Part shown: piece by piece, positions 1-11,886 of the stretch
How positions within the stretch are numbered: position 1 is the first letter of the stretch
Layout of the letters: every line of letters begins with the position of its first letter
Origin: Betaproteobacteria bacterium
GTDB lineage: Bacteria; Pseudomonadota; Gammaproteobacteria; Burkholderiales; Burkholderiaceae_C
Assembly (NCBI GenBank): GCA_947453725.1
Contig: CANGHH010000003.1
Span: 248,001 to 312,000 of the forward strand
Length of the DNA: 64,000 nucleotides
Direction of reading: 5' to 3'
Notes under the pieces: model-generated
What the model saw: only the letters and a program-made list of their open reading frames with translations
Told to the model about the DNA's origin: nothing
Database searches by the model: none
Program-made: the position numbers and the translations under genes

Positions 1-2430
1 GTCCGCGTCGGCGGCCCCTTCAACTCGGTCGACGAGCTGAAGCGCTTCCCGATCCGCGCCACCAATGCCGCCACTGGGGCGTCCAGCACCCTGCAGCTGG
101 GCGACCTGGCCGACGTGCGCCGCGACTACGCCGACCCGCCAACCACCAAGGTCCGCTTCCAGGGTCAGGAAGTGATCGCGCTGGGTGTGTCGATGGCCAA
201 GGGCGGCGACATCATCGCACTGGGCAAGGCGCTGCAGGCCGCCGTCACGCAGGTGCAGCGTGAACTGCCGCTGGGCATCAGCGTCCAGCAGGTGCAGGAC
301 CAGCCGACGGCGGTCACGCGTTCGGTGGGTGAATTCGTCGGCGTGCTGGTCGAGGCGGTCATCATCGTGCTGCTGGTCAGCTTCATCAGCCTGGGCCTGC
401 ACTTCAAGCCCGGCAGCTGGCGGCCGACGCTGGACATCTGGCCCGGCCTGGTGGTGGGCATCACGATCCCGCTGGTGATGGCGATCACCTTCGTCGTCAT
501 GTACTACTGGGGCGTCGGCCTGCACAAGATCTCGCTGGGCAGCCTGATCATCGCGCTGGGCCTGCTGGTCGACGACGCCATCATTGCCGTCGAGATGATG
601 GTGCGCAAGCTCGAAGAGGGCTACGACAAGATGCGCGCCGCTACCTTCGCTTACGAGGTGACGGCCATGCCGATGCTGACCGGCACGCTGATCACGGCGG
701 CGGGCTTCCTGCCGATCGGCCTGGCCAAGTCGGTGACTGGGGAATACACCTTCGCGATCTTCGCCGTGACGGCGGCGGCGCTGGTCATTTCCTGGCTGGT
801 CTCGGTCTATTTCGTGCCCTACCTGGGTGCGGTGCTGCTGCACACCCGCCAGCAGGCCGAGGGCGACAGCCACGAGGGCGAACTCTTCGACACGCCTTTC
901 TACAACGGCTTCCGTCGCGCCGTCGGCTGGTGCGTGGCGCACCGCTGGATCACCATCGGCCTGACCGTGCTGAGCTTCGCGCTCGGCATCGTCGGCATGG
1001 GCCGCGTGCAGCAGCAGTTCTTCCCCGATTCGAGCCGGCCCGAGATCCTGGTCGACCTGTGGCTGCCGGAGGGCTCGACCATCCAGCAGAGCGACGAAGT
1101 CGCCAAGCGCTTCGAGGCGCGGATGATGCGAGAGCCTGGCGTGGCCAGCGTCGCCACCTGGGTGGGCAGCGGGGTGCCGCGCTTCTACCTGCCGCTGGAC
1201 CAGGTCTTCCCGCAGAGCAACGTCAGCCAGGTCATCGTGCTGCCGAAAGACCTGGGAGAACGCGAAGCCCTGCGCCTGCGCCTGCCGCAACTGCTGGCCA
1301 GCGAATTCTCCGAAGTCCGGGGCCGCGTGAAGCTGCTGCCGAATGGCCCGCCGGTGGCCTATCCGGTGCAGTTCCGCGTGGTCGGCATCGACGCGCTGCA
1401 GGTTCGCGCCTGGGCCGACCAGGCCAAGGAGGTGCTGCGCGCCAACCCGAGCATGCGCGGTGTCAACGACAACTGGAACGAAGCCGTCAAGGTGCTCAGC
1501 CTGGCCGTTGACCAGGACAAGGCCCGCGCGCTTGGCGTCAGCAGCCAGGCCATCGCCCAGGCTTCGCGCACCACCCTGTCGGGCAGCACCATCGGCCAGT
1601 ATCGCGAGGGCGACAAGCTGGTCGACATCGTGCTGCGCCAGCCGCTGGCCGAGCGCAGCGCGATCACCGACATCGGCAAGGCCTATCTGCCGACGGCCAG
1701 CGGCCGCGCGGTGCCGCTGACGCAGATCGCCAAAGTCGGTTTCACCTGGGAGCCGGGCGTGCTGTGGCGCGAGGGGCGCAATTTCGCGGTGACCATCCAG
1801 GGCGACGTGATCGAAGGTGTGCAGGGCCCGACGGTCACGGCACAGGTGGGGCCGCAGTTGCAGGCGTTGGCCGCGAAGATGCCGCCGGGTTACCGCATCG
1901 AGGTTGCCGGTGCCGTCGAAGAGGCCAGCAAAGGGCAGGGATCGATTGCCGCTGGCGCGCCGGTGATGCTTTTCCTGATCTTCACGCTGCTGATGCTGCA
2001 GTTGCAGAGCTTCAGCCGCGCTGTCCTCGTCTTCTTGACCGGGCCGCTGGGCCTGCCCGGCGTGGCCGCGGCCCTGCTGCTGCTGAACCGGCCTTTCGGC
2101 TTCGTGGCGTTGCTGGGGGTGATCGCGCTGATGGGCATGATCATGCGCAACTCGGTGATCCTGATCGACCAGATCGAACAGGACCGCCGACACGGCGTGC
2201 CGGCCTGGGACGCCATCGTCGAATCGGCGGTGCGGCGCTTCCGGCCCATCGTGCTGACCGCCGCGGCCGCCGTGCTGGCCATGATTCCGCTGTCGCGCAG
2301 TGTGTTCTGGGGCCCGATGGCGGTGGCCATCATGGGCGGCCTGATCGTGGCCACCGCCCTGACCTTGCTGGCGCTGCCGGCGATGTACGCAGCCTGGTTC
2401 AGGGTCCAGCCCGTGAGGCCTGCGGGCTGA
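1..2430 (+). CDS. RND-family efflux transporter permease, 5' end outside window
   Basis: The frame is open from the first base, so only the last 809 residues are visible; family members run to about 1040-1080 residues, so roughly a quarter of the protein lies upstream. It would be the inner-membrane proton/substrate antiporter of a tripartite efflux system. Visible are a hydrophobic helix block, the segment LIIALGLLVDDAIIAVE with the paired aspartates that carry protons in this family, a periplasmic porter domain, and a second helix block near the C-terminus (including ALMGMIMRNSVILID). The usual ATG seen first at base 115 is internal to the protein. The fusion and outer-membrane partners must lie upstream. 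The substrate cannot be told from sequence; the AcrB/MexF-like drug type is more likely than the heavy-metal CusA type. Confidence 0.9.
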   Translation, partial: VRVGGPFNSVDELKRFPIRATNAATGASSTLQLGDLADVRRDYADPPTTKVRFQGQEVIALGVSMAKGGDIIALGKALQAAVTQVQRELPLGISVQQVQDQPTAVTRSVGEFVGVLVEAVIIVLLVSFISLGLHFKPGSWRPTLDIWPGLVVGITIPLVMAITFVVMYYWGVGLHKISLGSLIIALGLLVDDAIIAVEMMVRKLEEGYDKMRAATFAYEVTAMPMLTGTLITAAGFLPIGLAKSVTGEYTFAIFAVTAAALVISWLVSVYFVPYLGAVLLHTRQQAEGDSHEGELFDTPFYNGFRRAVGWCVAHRWITIGLTVLSFALGIVGMGRVQQQFFPDSSRPEILVDLWLPEGSTIQQSDEVAKRFEARMMREPGVASVATWVGSGVPRFYLPLDQVFPQSNVSQVIVLPKDLGEREALRLRLPQLLASEFSEVRGRVKLLPNGPPVAYPVQFRVVGIDALQVRAWADQAKEVLRANPSMRGVNDNWNEAVKVLSLAVDQDKARALGVSSQAIAQASRTTLSGSTIGQYREGDKLVDIVLRQPLAERSAITDIGKAYLPTASGRAVPLTQIAKVGFTWEPGVLWREGRNFAVTIQGDVIEGVQGPTVTAQVGPQLQALAAKMPPGYRIEVAGAVEEASKGQGSIAAGAPVMLFLIFTLLMLQLQSFSRAVLVFLTGPLGLPGVAAALLLLNRPFGFVALLGVIALMGMIMRNSVILIDQIEQDRRHGVPAWDAIVESAVRRFRPIVLTAAAAVLAMIPLSRSVFWGPMAVAIMGGLIVATALTLLALPAMYAAWFRVQPVRPAG

Positions 2431-2433
2431 CGC

Positions 2434-2439
2434 TAAAAT
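2434..2439 (+). promoter_or_regulatory. Possible -10 box (TAAAAT) for tRNA-Leu
   Basis: TAAAAT lies 30 bases before the mature 5' end of the tRNA, in the short gap after the RND gene. No convincing -35 hexamer is visible at the expected distance, so this rests on the -10 alone. Confidence 0.35.
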
Positions 2440-2469
2440 GCGCGGTTTGCCGGTAACGGCATTGACCCT

Positions 2470-2556
2470 GCGCGGGTGGCGAAATTGGTAGACGCACCAG
2501 GTTTAGGTCCTGACGCCTTCACGGGTGTGCGGGTTCGAGTCCCGCCCCGCGCACCA
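2470..2556 (+). tRNA. tRNA-Leu (anticodon UAG)
   Basis: An 87-nt class II tRNA with an acceptor stem of GCGCGGG pairing with CCCGCGC, discriminator A and an encoded CCA end. The D-arm (GCG/CGC around AATTGGTAGA), a seven-base anticodon loop TTTAGGT with anticodon TAG, a long variable arm and the T-arm GGGTTCGAGTCCC are all present. The sequence follows Escherichia coli tRNA-Leu(UAG) closely. The first pair of the anticodon stem reads C-A rather than C-G, a small oddity that does not prevent folding. Confidence 0.96.
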
Positions 2557-2602
2557 GAACATCTGCATCTTCAGCCCCAAACCTAAGCTCAAGCGAGACA
2601 CC

Positions 2603-3913
2603 ATGGCCGTCACTGTTGAAACCCTAGAGAAGCTCGAGCGCCGCATCACCCTGACGCTGCCGGCTGCCACGATCAACGGCGATGTCGAGGCGCGGCTGAA
2701 AAAGCTCGCGCGGACCGTCAAGGCCGACGGCTTCCGTCCCGGCAAGGTGCCGATGTCGGTGGTTGCCCAGCGTTATGGCTACCAGGTCCAGTACGAGGTC
2801 GTCAACGACCGCGTCGGCCAGGCCTTCAACGAGGCCACCAACGAAGCCAAGCTGCGTGTGGCCGGTGCCCCGCGCATCGCCCAGAAGGACGAATCGCCGG
2901 CCGACATGCTGGCCTTCGATGCCACCTTCGAGGTCTACCCCGAGGTCGTCATCGGCGACCTGGCGCAGGCCGAAGTTGAGCGCGTGGCCACCGAAGTGAC
3001 CGAGGCCGCCATCGACCGCACGGTCGAGATCCTGCGCAAGCAGCGCCGCACCTTCGGCCTGCGCGCCAAGGACGAAGGCGCCATCGAGACCGACCGCGTG
3101 ACGATCGATTTTGAAGGCAAGATCGACGGCGAACCCTTCGCCGGCGGCAAGGCCGAAGCCTTCCAGTTCATCATCGGCGAAGGCCAGATGCTGGCGCAAT
3201 TCGATCAGGCCGTGCGCGGCATGAAGGCCGGCGAGAGCAAGACCTTCCCGCTGAGCTTCCCGGCTGATTACCACGGCCAGGACGTGGCCGGCAAGGAAGC
3301 CGACTTCCTGGTCACGGTCAGCAAGATCGAGGCGCAGAACCTGCCGGATATCGACGAGGCGCTGGCCAAGTCGCTGGGCATCAAGGAAGGTACCGTCGAA
3401 GGCCTGCGCGACGACGTCAAGAAGAACCTGGAACGTGAAGTGAAGTTCCGCGTGCTGGCGCGCAACAAGGCGGCGGTGATGGACGCGCTGTCGAACGCCG
3501 CCACGCTGGATCTGCCGAACGCGCTGGTCGCCGGCGAGACCGATCGCCTGATCGAGAACGCCCGCGCCGACCTGAAGCAGCGCGGCGTGAAGGACGCTGC
3601 CACCGCGCCGATTCCGGCCGAAATCTTCAAGCCGCAAGCCGAGCGCCGCGTGCGCCTGGGCCTGGTGGTGGCCGAACTGGTTCGCGCCAACAACCTGCGC
3701 GCCCAGCCCGAGCAACTGCAGGCCCACATCGAAGAACTCAGCCAGAGCTACGAGAAGCCCAGCGAGGTGATGCGCTGGTACCTCGGCGACCGCCAGCGCA
3801 TGGCCGAAGTCGAGGCCGTTGTCATCGAGAACAACGTGACCGAGTTCGTGCTCAAGAGCGCGAAGGTCATCGACAAGGTGCTACCGTTCGACGAACTGAT
3901 GACAGCCGCTTGA
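2603..3913 (+). CDS. tig: Trigger factor, ribosome-associated chaperone and peptidyl-prolyl isomerase
   Basis: 436 residues, the usual family length. Trigger factor docks at the ribosomal exit tunnel and shields nascent chains. The N-terminal ribosome-binding domain carries GFRPGKVP (the family signature is GFRxGKxP), followed by the FKBP-type isomerase domain (about 150-240, with [14 protein letters not shown]) and the long helical C-terminal chaperone arm. The ATG at 2603 gives the family N-terminus [15 protein letters not shown]; the frame is open further upstream into the tRNA, which is not coding. It begins the tig-clpP-clpX-lon protein quality-control block, 22 bases before clpP, and probably is co-transcribed with it. 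Confidence 0.97.
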   Translation: MAVTVETLEKLERRITLTLPAATINGDVEARLKKLARTVKADGFRPGKVPMSVVAQRYGYQVQYEVVNDRVGQAFNEATNEAKLRVAGAPRIAQKDESPADMLAFDATFEVYPEVVIGDLAQAEVERVATEVTEAAIDRTVEILRKQRRTFGLRAKDEGAIETDRVTIDFEGKIDGEPFAGGKAEAFQFIIGEGQMLAQFDQAVRGMKAGESKTFPLSFPADYHGQDVAGKEADFLVTVSKIEAQNLPDIDEALAKSLGIKEGTVEGLRDDVKKNLEREVKFRVLARNKAAVMDALSNAATLDLPNALVAGETDRLIENARADLKQRGVKDAATAPIPAEIFKPQAERRVRLGLVVAELVRANNLRAQPEQLQAHIEELSQSYEKPSEVMRWYLGDRQRMAEVEAVVIENNVTEFVLKSAKVIDKVLPFDELMTAA

Positions 3914-3935
3914 TTCCCGAGCGAAAGGAAATTCG

Positions 3936-4544
3936 ATGAGCGTTCAAGACACCGTTGGACTGGGCATGGTGCCCATCGTGATCGAGCAGTCGGGCCGTGG
4001 CGAGCGCGCCTACGACATCTACAGCCGCCTGCTGCGAGAACGCATCATCTTCCTGGTCGGCCCGGTCAACGACGGCACGGCCAACCTGGTCGTCGCGCAG
4101 ATGTTGTTCCTCGAGAGCGAGAACCCCGACAAGGACATCTTTCTGTACATCAACTCGCCGGGCGGCAGCGTGAGCGCAGGACTGTCGATCTACGACACCA
4201 TGCAGTTCATCAAGCCCGACGTGTCAACGCTGTGCATGGGCATGGCCGCCAGCATGGGTTCCTTCCTGCTGATGGCCGGCGCCAAGGGCAAGCGTTCGGC
4301 GCTGCCCAATTCGCGCGTGATGATCCACCAGCCATCGGGTGGTGCGCAGGGCCAAGCCTCTGACATCGAGATCCAGGCCCGCGAGATCATCAAGACCCGC
4401 GAGCAGTTGAATCGCATCTACGCCGACCGCACCGGCCAGCCGCTGGAGCGCATCGCGGCCGACATGGAGCGCGACAAGTGGCTGTCTCCCGCCGAGGCCC
4501 AGGAGTACGGCCTGATCGACCAGGTGCTCGACAAGCGCGCCTGA
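3936..4544 (+). CDS. clpP: ATP-dependent Clp protease proteolytic subunit
   Basis: 202 residues, normal for ClpP. It forms the double-heptamer serine protease barrel that degrades substrates fed by ClpX or ClpA. The nucleophile Ser106 sits in GMAASMGSF and His131 in MIHQPSGG; the acidic third residue lies in the C-terminal helix region near ERDKWLSP. The start has an AAGGAAA-type ribosome site just upstream. It follows tig by 22 bases; an intrinsic terminator after it separates it partly from clpX. Confidence 0.98.
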   Translation: MSVQDTVGLGMVPIVIEQSGRGERAYDIYSRLLRERIIFLVGPVNDGTANLVVAQMLFLESENPDKDIFLYINSPGGSVSAGLSIYDTMQFIKPDVSTLCMGMAASMGSFLLMAGAKGKRSALPNSRVMIHQPSGGAQGQASDIEIQAREIIKTREQLNRIYADRTGQPLERIAADMERDKWLSPAEAQEYGLIDQVLDKRA

Positions 4545-4592
4545 CCGATCCGGACTTGCGCAGGCGCCATCCGGCGCCCGGCCAGTACGCTG

Positions 4593-4617
4593 AAGGGCCC
4601 GTTTTCGGGCCCTTTTC
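4593..4617 (+). terminator. Intrinsic terminator after clpP
   Basis: A perfect nine-pair stem AAGGGCCCG / CGGGCCCTT with a TTTT loop, followed by TTC. It lies 49 bases after the clpP stop and before clpX. The thymine run is short, so read-through into clpX is likely. Confidence 0.75.
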
Positions 4618-4645
4618 TCGCGGAGTGCGGCCTTTTCAGTTGATC

Positions 4646-4651
4646 TATGAT
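4646..4651 (+). promoter_or_regulatory. Possible -10 box (TATGAT) for clpX
   Basis: TATGAT lies about 40 bases before the clpX start and after the clpP terminator, a sensible place for a separate clpX promoter. The -35 region is not clear. Confidence 0.3.
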
Positions 4652-4690
4652 GCGATGACACCATCGCTCATCACCCCGTAAAGAACATCC

Positions 4691-5962
<1,272 letters not shown>

Positions 5963-6017
5963 GCGCTCCCTCAGCGGGTGCCGAGCGCCCGCTGGCGCCG
6001 CCGGGTCATCCCCACAA

Positions 6018-6045
6018 CTTGCATTCCTGATCTCGGGCCCCACGT
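6018..6045 (+). promoter_or_regulatory. Sigma32-type heat-shock promoter upstream of lon
   Basis: CTTGCAT, then 13 bases, then CCCCACGT, ending 24 bases before the lon start. The known sigma32 (RpoH) consensus is CTTGAAA, 11-16 bases, CCCCATNT, so both boxes and spacing agree with few mismatches. lon is a classical heat-shock gene in proteobacteria. Confidence 0.65.
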
Positions 6046-6068
6046 GTGCCTGAGAAAGTGAGGCTTCA

Positions 6069-8489
<2,421 letters not shown>

Positions 8490-8546
8490 GGGTCCGTTGA
8501 TCGTGTCGGCTGCCAGCGGGCGGCCAGATCATCCCGGTCCTGCGCC

Positions 8547-9488
8547 GTGCCGCTGACCGTCAGCCGCGACACCATCAGTCAGGCCGCCGCGCGGATCGCC
8601 GGTTCGGTGCGCCGAACGCCGTTGCTGCGCGTGCCGGGTGCGGCCCTGGGCGTGGACTGCGCCGAGATCTGGTTGAAGCTGGAACACCTGCAAGCCGGTG
8701 GCAGCTTCAAGGCGCGCGGCATGTTCAACCGCATGTTGGCGCAGACCCTGCCGGCGGCCGGCGTCGTCATCGCATCCGGCGGCAACGCCGGCATTGCGGT
8801 GGCCACGGCGGCAAGGGCGCTGGGCGTGCCTTGCGAAGTCTTTCTGCCCGAGCTGAGCGCCGTCGTCAAGCGCCAGGCCCTGGCCGCGCTGGACGCCCGG
8901 GTGGTGGTCGGCGGGGCGGCCTACGCCGACGCGCTGGCCGCCTGCCTGCAGCGCCAGCAGTGCAGCGGGGCCCTGCTGATGCACGCCTACGACCAGCCCG
9001 AGGTGGTGGCTGGTGCTGGTACGCTGGCGCTCGAAATCGAAGAGGACGCCGGGCTGCCCGACCGGGTGCTGGTCAGCGTGGGCGGCGGCGGCCTGATCGG
9101 CGGCATCGCCGCCTGGTTCGCCGGGCGCTGCCATGTCGACGCGCTGGAGCCCTTCGGTTCGCCGACGCTGCACGCCGCGCGGGCCGCCGGTGCCCCGGTG
9201 GATGTGGTGGTCGCCGGTCTGGCGGCTGACGCACTGGGCGCGCAGCGTATCGGCGCGGTGGCCTGGCCGATCACGCAGCGCTACGTGGCCGCGTCGCACC
9301 GCGTGGCGGATGCCGACATCACCGCTGCGCAGGGCTTGCTGTGGCGCCGTTTGCGGCTGGCGGTCGAGCCGGCGGCTGCGCTCGGCCTGGCGGCGCTGGT
9401 CTCGGGTGTGGTGCCGGCAGCCCGCCACGAGCGCGTGGCGCTGGTGCTGTGTGGCGCCAACTTTGATCCCTGCACGCTGCAGACTTGA
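8547..9488 (+). CDS. PLP-dependent threonine/serine dehydratase family protein
   Basis: 313 residues of the fold II (tryptophan synthase beta-like) PLP enzyme family. The Schiff-base lysine is Lys55 in GGSFKARGMF. A phosphate-binding glycine loop, VSVGGGGLIGGI, and an ASGGNAGIA segment match serine/threonine dehydratases, which deaminate the amino acid to a 2-oxo acid. There is no regulatory ACT domain, so it resembles the short catabolic type (around 310-330 residues). The start is GTG; no ATG gives a complete N-terminus. It stands alone 57 bases after lon. The exact substrate is not fixed by sequence; serine racemase-like activity is possible. Confidence 0.82.
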   Translation: MPLTVSRDTISQAAARIAGSVRRTPLLRVPGAALGVDCAEIWLKLEHLQAGGSFKARGMFNRMLAQTLPAAGVVIASGGNAGIAVATAARALGVPCEVFLPELSAVVKRQALAALDARVVVGGAAYADALAACLQRQQCSGALLMHAYDQPEVVAGAGTLALEIEEDAGLPDRVLVSVGGGGLIGGIAAWFAGRCHVDALEPFGSPTLHAARAAGAPVDVVVAGLAADALGAQRIGAVAWPITQRYVAASHRVADADITAAQGLLWRRLRLAVEPAAALGLAALVSGVVPAARHERVALVLCGANFDPCTLQT

Positions 9489-9499
9489 CCGCAGACCCT

Positions 9500-9631
9500 T
9501 CAGAACCAGCCCAGGCGGCGCTTGCAGTCCGATTTGAAGGTGTCCTGGCGTTCGGTGACCAGGCGGCGCAGGATGGGGCTGACCGCCGAGTTCCGTCGTG
9601 CGAATGCCTGGGCTTCCGAGCGGAACAGCAA
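9500..9631 (-). CDS. Candidate small ORF downstream of scpA, TTG start
   Basis: Between the scpA stop and the convergent dehydratase is a reading frame with codon third positions that are mostly G or C and a basic, plausible protein ending in FKSDCKRRLGWF. It remains open upstream into scpA but has no ATG or GTG; the only usual start is TTG at 9631, giving 43 residues. I do not recognise the family. It could be a genuine small protein, the remnant of a degraded gene, or chance in GC-rich DNA. Confidence 0.25.
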   Translation of the reverse strand: MLFRSEAQAFARRNSAVSPILRRLVTERQDTFKSDCKRRLGWF

Positions 9632-9678
9632 AGGCCGGCACTTGCCGTGGCCCTCTGGTCGTCGGTGCTCGTCGCGCG

Positions 9679-10518
9679 CTAGTTTTGCGTGTAGGCCAGC
9701 CGGACGTAGATAGGCGCGAAGGCCTCGGCCTGCGTCACCTCCAGCAGGTGCTCGCGTGACAGTTCGAGCATCGCGATGAAGGTCACGACCAGCACGGGTA
9801 CGCCGCGCATGGTGTCGAACAGCTCATGGAATTCGACGAAGCGCTGGCCTTGGAGGCGGCGCAGCACGAAGCTCATGTGCTCGCGCACGCTGAGTTGTTC
9901 TCGGCTGATGACGTGGTGCTGGTTGTTCCGCGCGCGCTGCAGGATGTCCAGCCATGCCAGCCGCAATTCGTCGACCTGCACATCGGGCCAGCGCGGGGCC
10001 AGGCTTTGTTCGACATGCACCTGGGCACGCAGGAAATCGCGGCCCAGTTGCGGCAGGGCGTCGAGTCGGGCGGCTCCCAGCTTGATCTGCTCGTATTCGA
10101 CCAGTCGGCGCACGAGTTCGGCGCGCGGGTCTTCGACCTCGCCACCGTCAGCAGCCTTCTTTGGCGGCAGCAGCATCCGGCTCTTGATCTCGATCAGCAT
10201 GGCCGCCATCAGCAGGTATTCACTGGCCAGTTCCAGGTTGTGCTGGCGGATCTGGTCAACGTAGTCCAGGTACTGCCGCGTCACGCTGGCCAGCGGGATG
10301 TCGAGGATGTTGAAGTTCTGCCGGCGGATCAGGTAGAGCAGCAGGTCGAGCGGGCCTTCGAAGGCCTCCAGGAAGACCTCGAGCGCGTCCGGCGGGATGT
10401 ACAGGTCGGTCGGCATGCGGAACAGCGGCTCGCCGTACAGGCGCGCCACGGCCACCTGGTCAACGACCAGCGGCATGCCCGCGTCACTGCCCGCCGCCAG
10501 CTCCCTGACTTCAAGCAC
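9679..10518 (-). CDS. scpA: Segregation and condensation protein A
   Basis: 279 residues from a GTG at 10518; an internal ATG at 10476 would give 265 residues and may be the true start. ScpA is the kleisin that bridges SMC heads in the chromosome condensin complex with ScpB. The family core is clear: YIPPDALEVFLEAFEGPLD, then LLLYLIRRQNFNILDIPL and a helical N-terminal domain with SEYLLMAAMLIEIKSRMLLP that binds the SMC neck, and a winged-helix C-terminus. A DUF3460 gene lies directly upstream, a known Burkholderiales neighbour. scpB is not in the window. Confidence 0.93.
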   Translation of the reverse strand: MLEVRELAAGSDAGMPLVVDQVAVARLYGEPLFRMPTDLYIPPDALEVFLEAFEGPLDLLLYLIRRQNFNILDIPLASVTRQYLDYVDQIRQHNLELASEYLLMAAMLIEIKSRMLLPPKKAADGGEVEDPRAELVRRLVEYEQIKLGAARLDALPQLGRDFLRAQVHVEQSLAPRWPDVQVDELRLAWLDILQRARNNQHHVISREQLSVREHMSFVLRRLQGQRFVEFHELFDTMRGVPVLVVTFIAMLELSREHLLEVTQAEAFAPIYVRLAYTQN

Positions 10519-10551
10519 GCAACAGTCCCGGCGCCGGCACGCCCAGGGGTT

Positions 10552-10749
10552 TCATTTCGTCTGGTAGACGTAGGGCTGCTGCGCCACCTTGGCGTCACGC
10601 CATTCGGCCTGCTCGCGGCGGTCCAGCTGGCGGTCCCACAGCAGGGCACGGCCGGCGCGCTGTTCGGCTTCCAGCGCCGGCTTCTTCTCTTTCAAGGTCG
10701 CGATGAAGTTCGTGACGTCCGAGGTATAGGGCTTCCAGAAGAACGGCAT
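10552..10749 (-). CDS. DUF3460 family small protein
   Basis: 65 residues beginning MPFFWKPYTSDVTNFIATLK and containing a RAGRALLWDR segment and the end PYVYQTK, which are the hallmarks of DUF3460. The function is unknown. The ATG is at 10749; the frame is open upstream but that part is antisense to the CYTH gene. It is 33 bases before scpA on the same strand, so co-transcription with scpA is likely. Confidence 0.85.
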   Translation of the reverse strand: MPFFWKPYTSDVTNFIATLKEKKPALEAEQRAGRALLWDRQLDRREQAEWRDAKVAQQPYVYQTK

Positions 10750-10857
10750 GGTGGCTTGTGCGCGGGCGCAGGTCAGAATCGGAAGCCGCATTTTATGCGG
10801 CGGCCTGCCAGCCCAGCGACAAGCTGACGACATGATCCCCCGCAATGACAAGGACGC

Positions 10858-11886
10858 ATGGAAACCGAACTGAAATTCCAGATCCCGCCCAACTGTCGGG
10901 CGGCGCTGGAGCGCGCCGTGGCCGGCAGCGACGCCCAAACCACCCGGCTGCAGGCGGTCTACGCCGATACCGACGAACAGCACCTGGCGCGTGCCGGTCT
11001 GGCACTGCGGCTGCGCAAGGAAGGCCGGGTCTGGGTGCAGACGCTGAAGGGCCGCGGCGACGGCTTGCTGAACCGGCTGGAACACGAGGTCAGGCTGCCG
11101 GCGCAAAGCGGCGTGCCGACGCTGGACCTCCAGCGCCACGCCGGCACCCCGGCCGGTGAGCGCCTGGCCGCCGCGTTGCCGCCGGACGCCGCGCTGCGGC
11201 CGCTGTACCGCACCGACATCAGCCGGCTGCACCGTCCGCTGCGCTTCGAAGGCGCGGTGGTGGAAGTCGCCTACGACCGCGGCTGGCTGCTGGCCGGTGC
11301 GGGTGAAGGCCCGACAGCCCGCAAGCTGGCGGTCAACGAGATCGAGTTCGAACTGCTCAGCGGCCCGCCCGCCAAGCTGGCCGCGCTGGCGCTGCGCTGG
11401 GCCGGCAAGCATGCGCTGTGGTGGGACAGCCGGACCAAGAGCGAACGCGGCATGCGCCTGGCGCTGGGCCTGAAGAGCGGGCCGGCCGTGACCGTGCACG
11501 TGTCACCGCGCCGGGCGGCTGACGCGGACTTGCCCGCCGGCCACGCTGCGCTGCAGGCCGCGCTGGCCCAGGCGGTGGCCAACGCCGCCGAGCTCGCCGA
11601 AGGGCTGGGTGGCCCCGACCACCTGCAAGCCTTGCGCGCCGCCCTGCGCCGCATCCCTGAAGCGCTGCGCCGGATGGCCCAGCGTGACGGCAGCGCCGGG
11701 GGCGACAACCCGGCCGACCTGGCCGAAGACTGCGAGGCCATCGCCCGCGAACTGGCCGGCCCGCCGGGCGCGATGGCTGCGCCTTTCGTGCTGGTCGGGC
11801 TGCCGTTTCAGACTTTGCTGCTGCGCACCCTGGGCTTGCTGCTGCGCCGGGCCGCAGTCCCATCAGCGGGCGCCAGCGGCCTTTGA
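10858..11886 (+). CDS. CYTH domain triphosphatase with a short CHAD-like C-terminus
   Basis: 342 residues. The CYTH (triphosphate tunnel) domain spans about 1-205; the family signature ExExK appears at the very N-terminus as METELKF, followed by the expected basic and acidic strand residues (LRLRKEG, LKGRGDG, NEIEFEL). Such proteins hydrolyse inorganic triphosphate. The remainder (about 215-342) is an Ala/Leu-rich helical stretch resembling part of a CHAD domain. Full CYTH-CHAD proteins are nearer 480-520 residues, so the CHAD part is cut to about half. It is divergent from DUF3460 and overlaps the 3' end of the convergent acyltransferase gene by 24 bases. Confidence 0.82.
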   Translation: METELKFQIPPNCRAALERAVAGSDAQTTRLQAVYADTDEQHLARAGLALRLRKEGRVWVQTLKGRGDGLLNRLEHEVRLPAQSGVPTLDLQRHAGTPAGERLAAALPPDAALRPLYRTDISRLHRPLRFEGAVVEVAYDRGWLLAGAGEGPTARKLAVNEIEFELLSGPPAKLAALALRWAGKHALWWDSRTKSERGMRLALGLKSGPAVTVHVSPRRAADADLPAGHAALQAALAQAVANAAELAEGLGGPDHLQALRAALRRIPEALRRMAQRDGSAGGDNPADLAEDCEAIARELAGPPGAMAAPFVLVGLPFQTLLLRTLGLLLRRAAVPSAGASGL

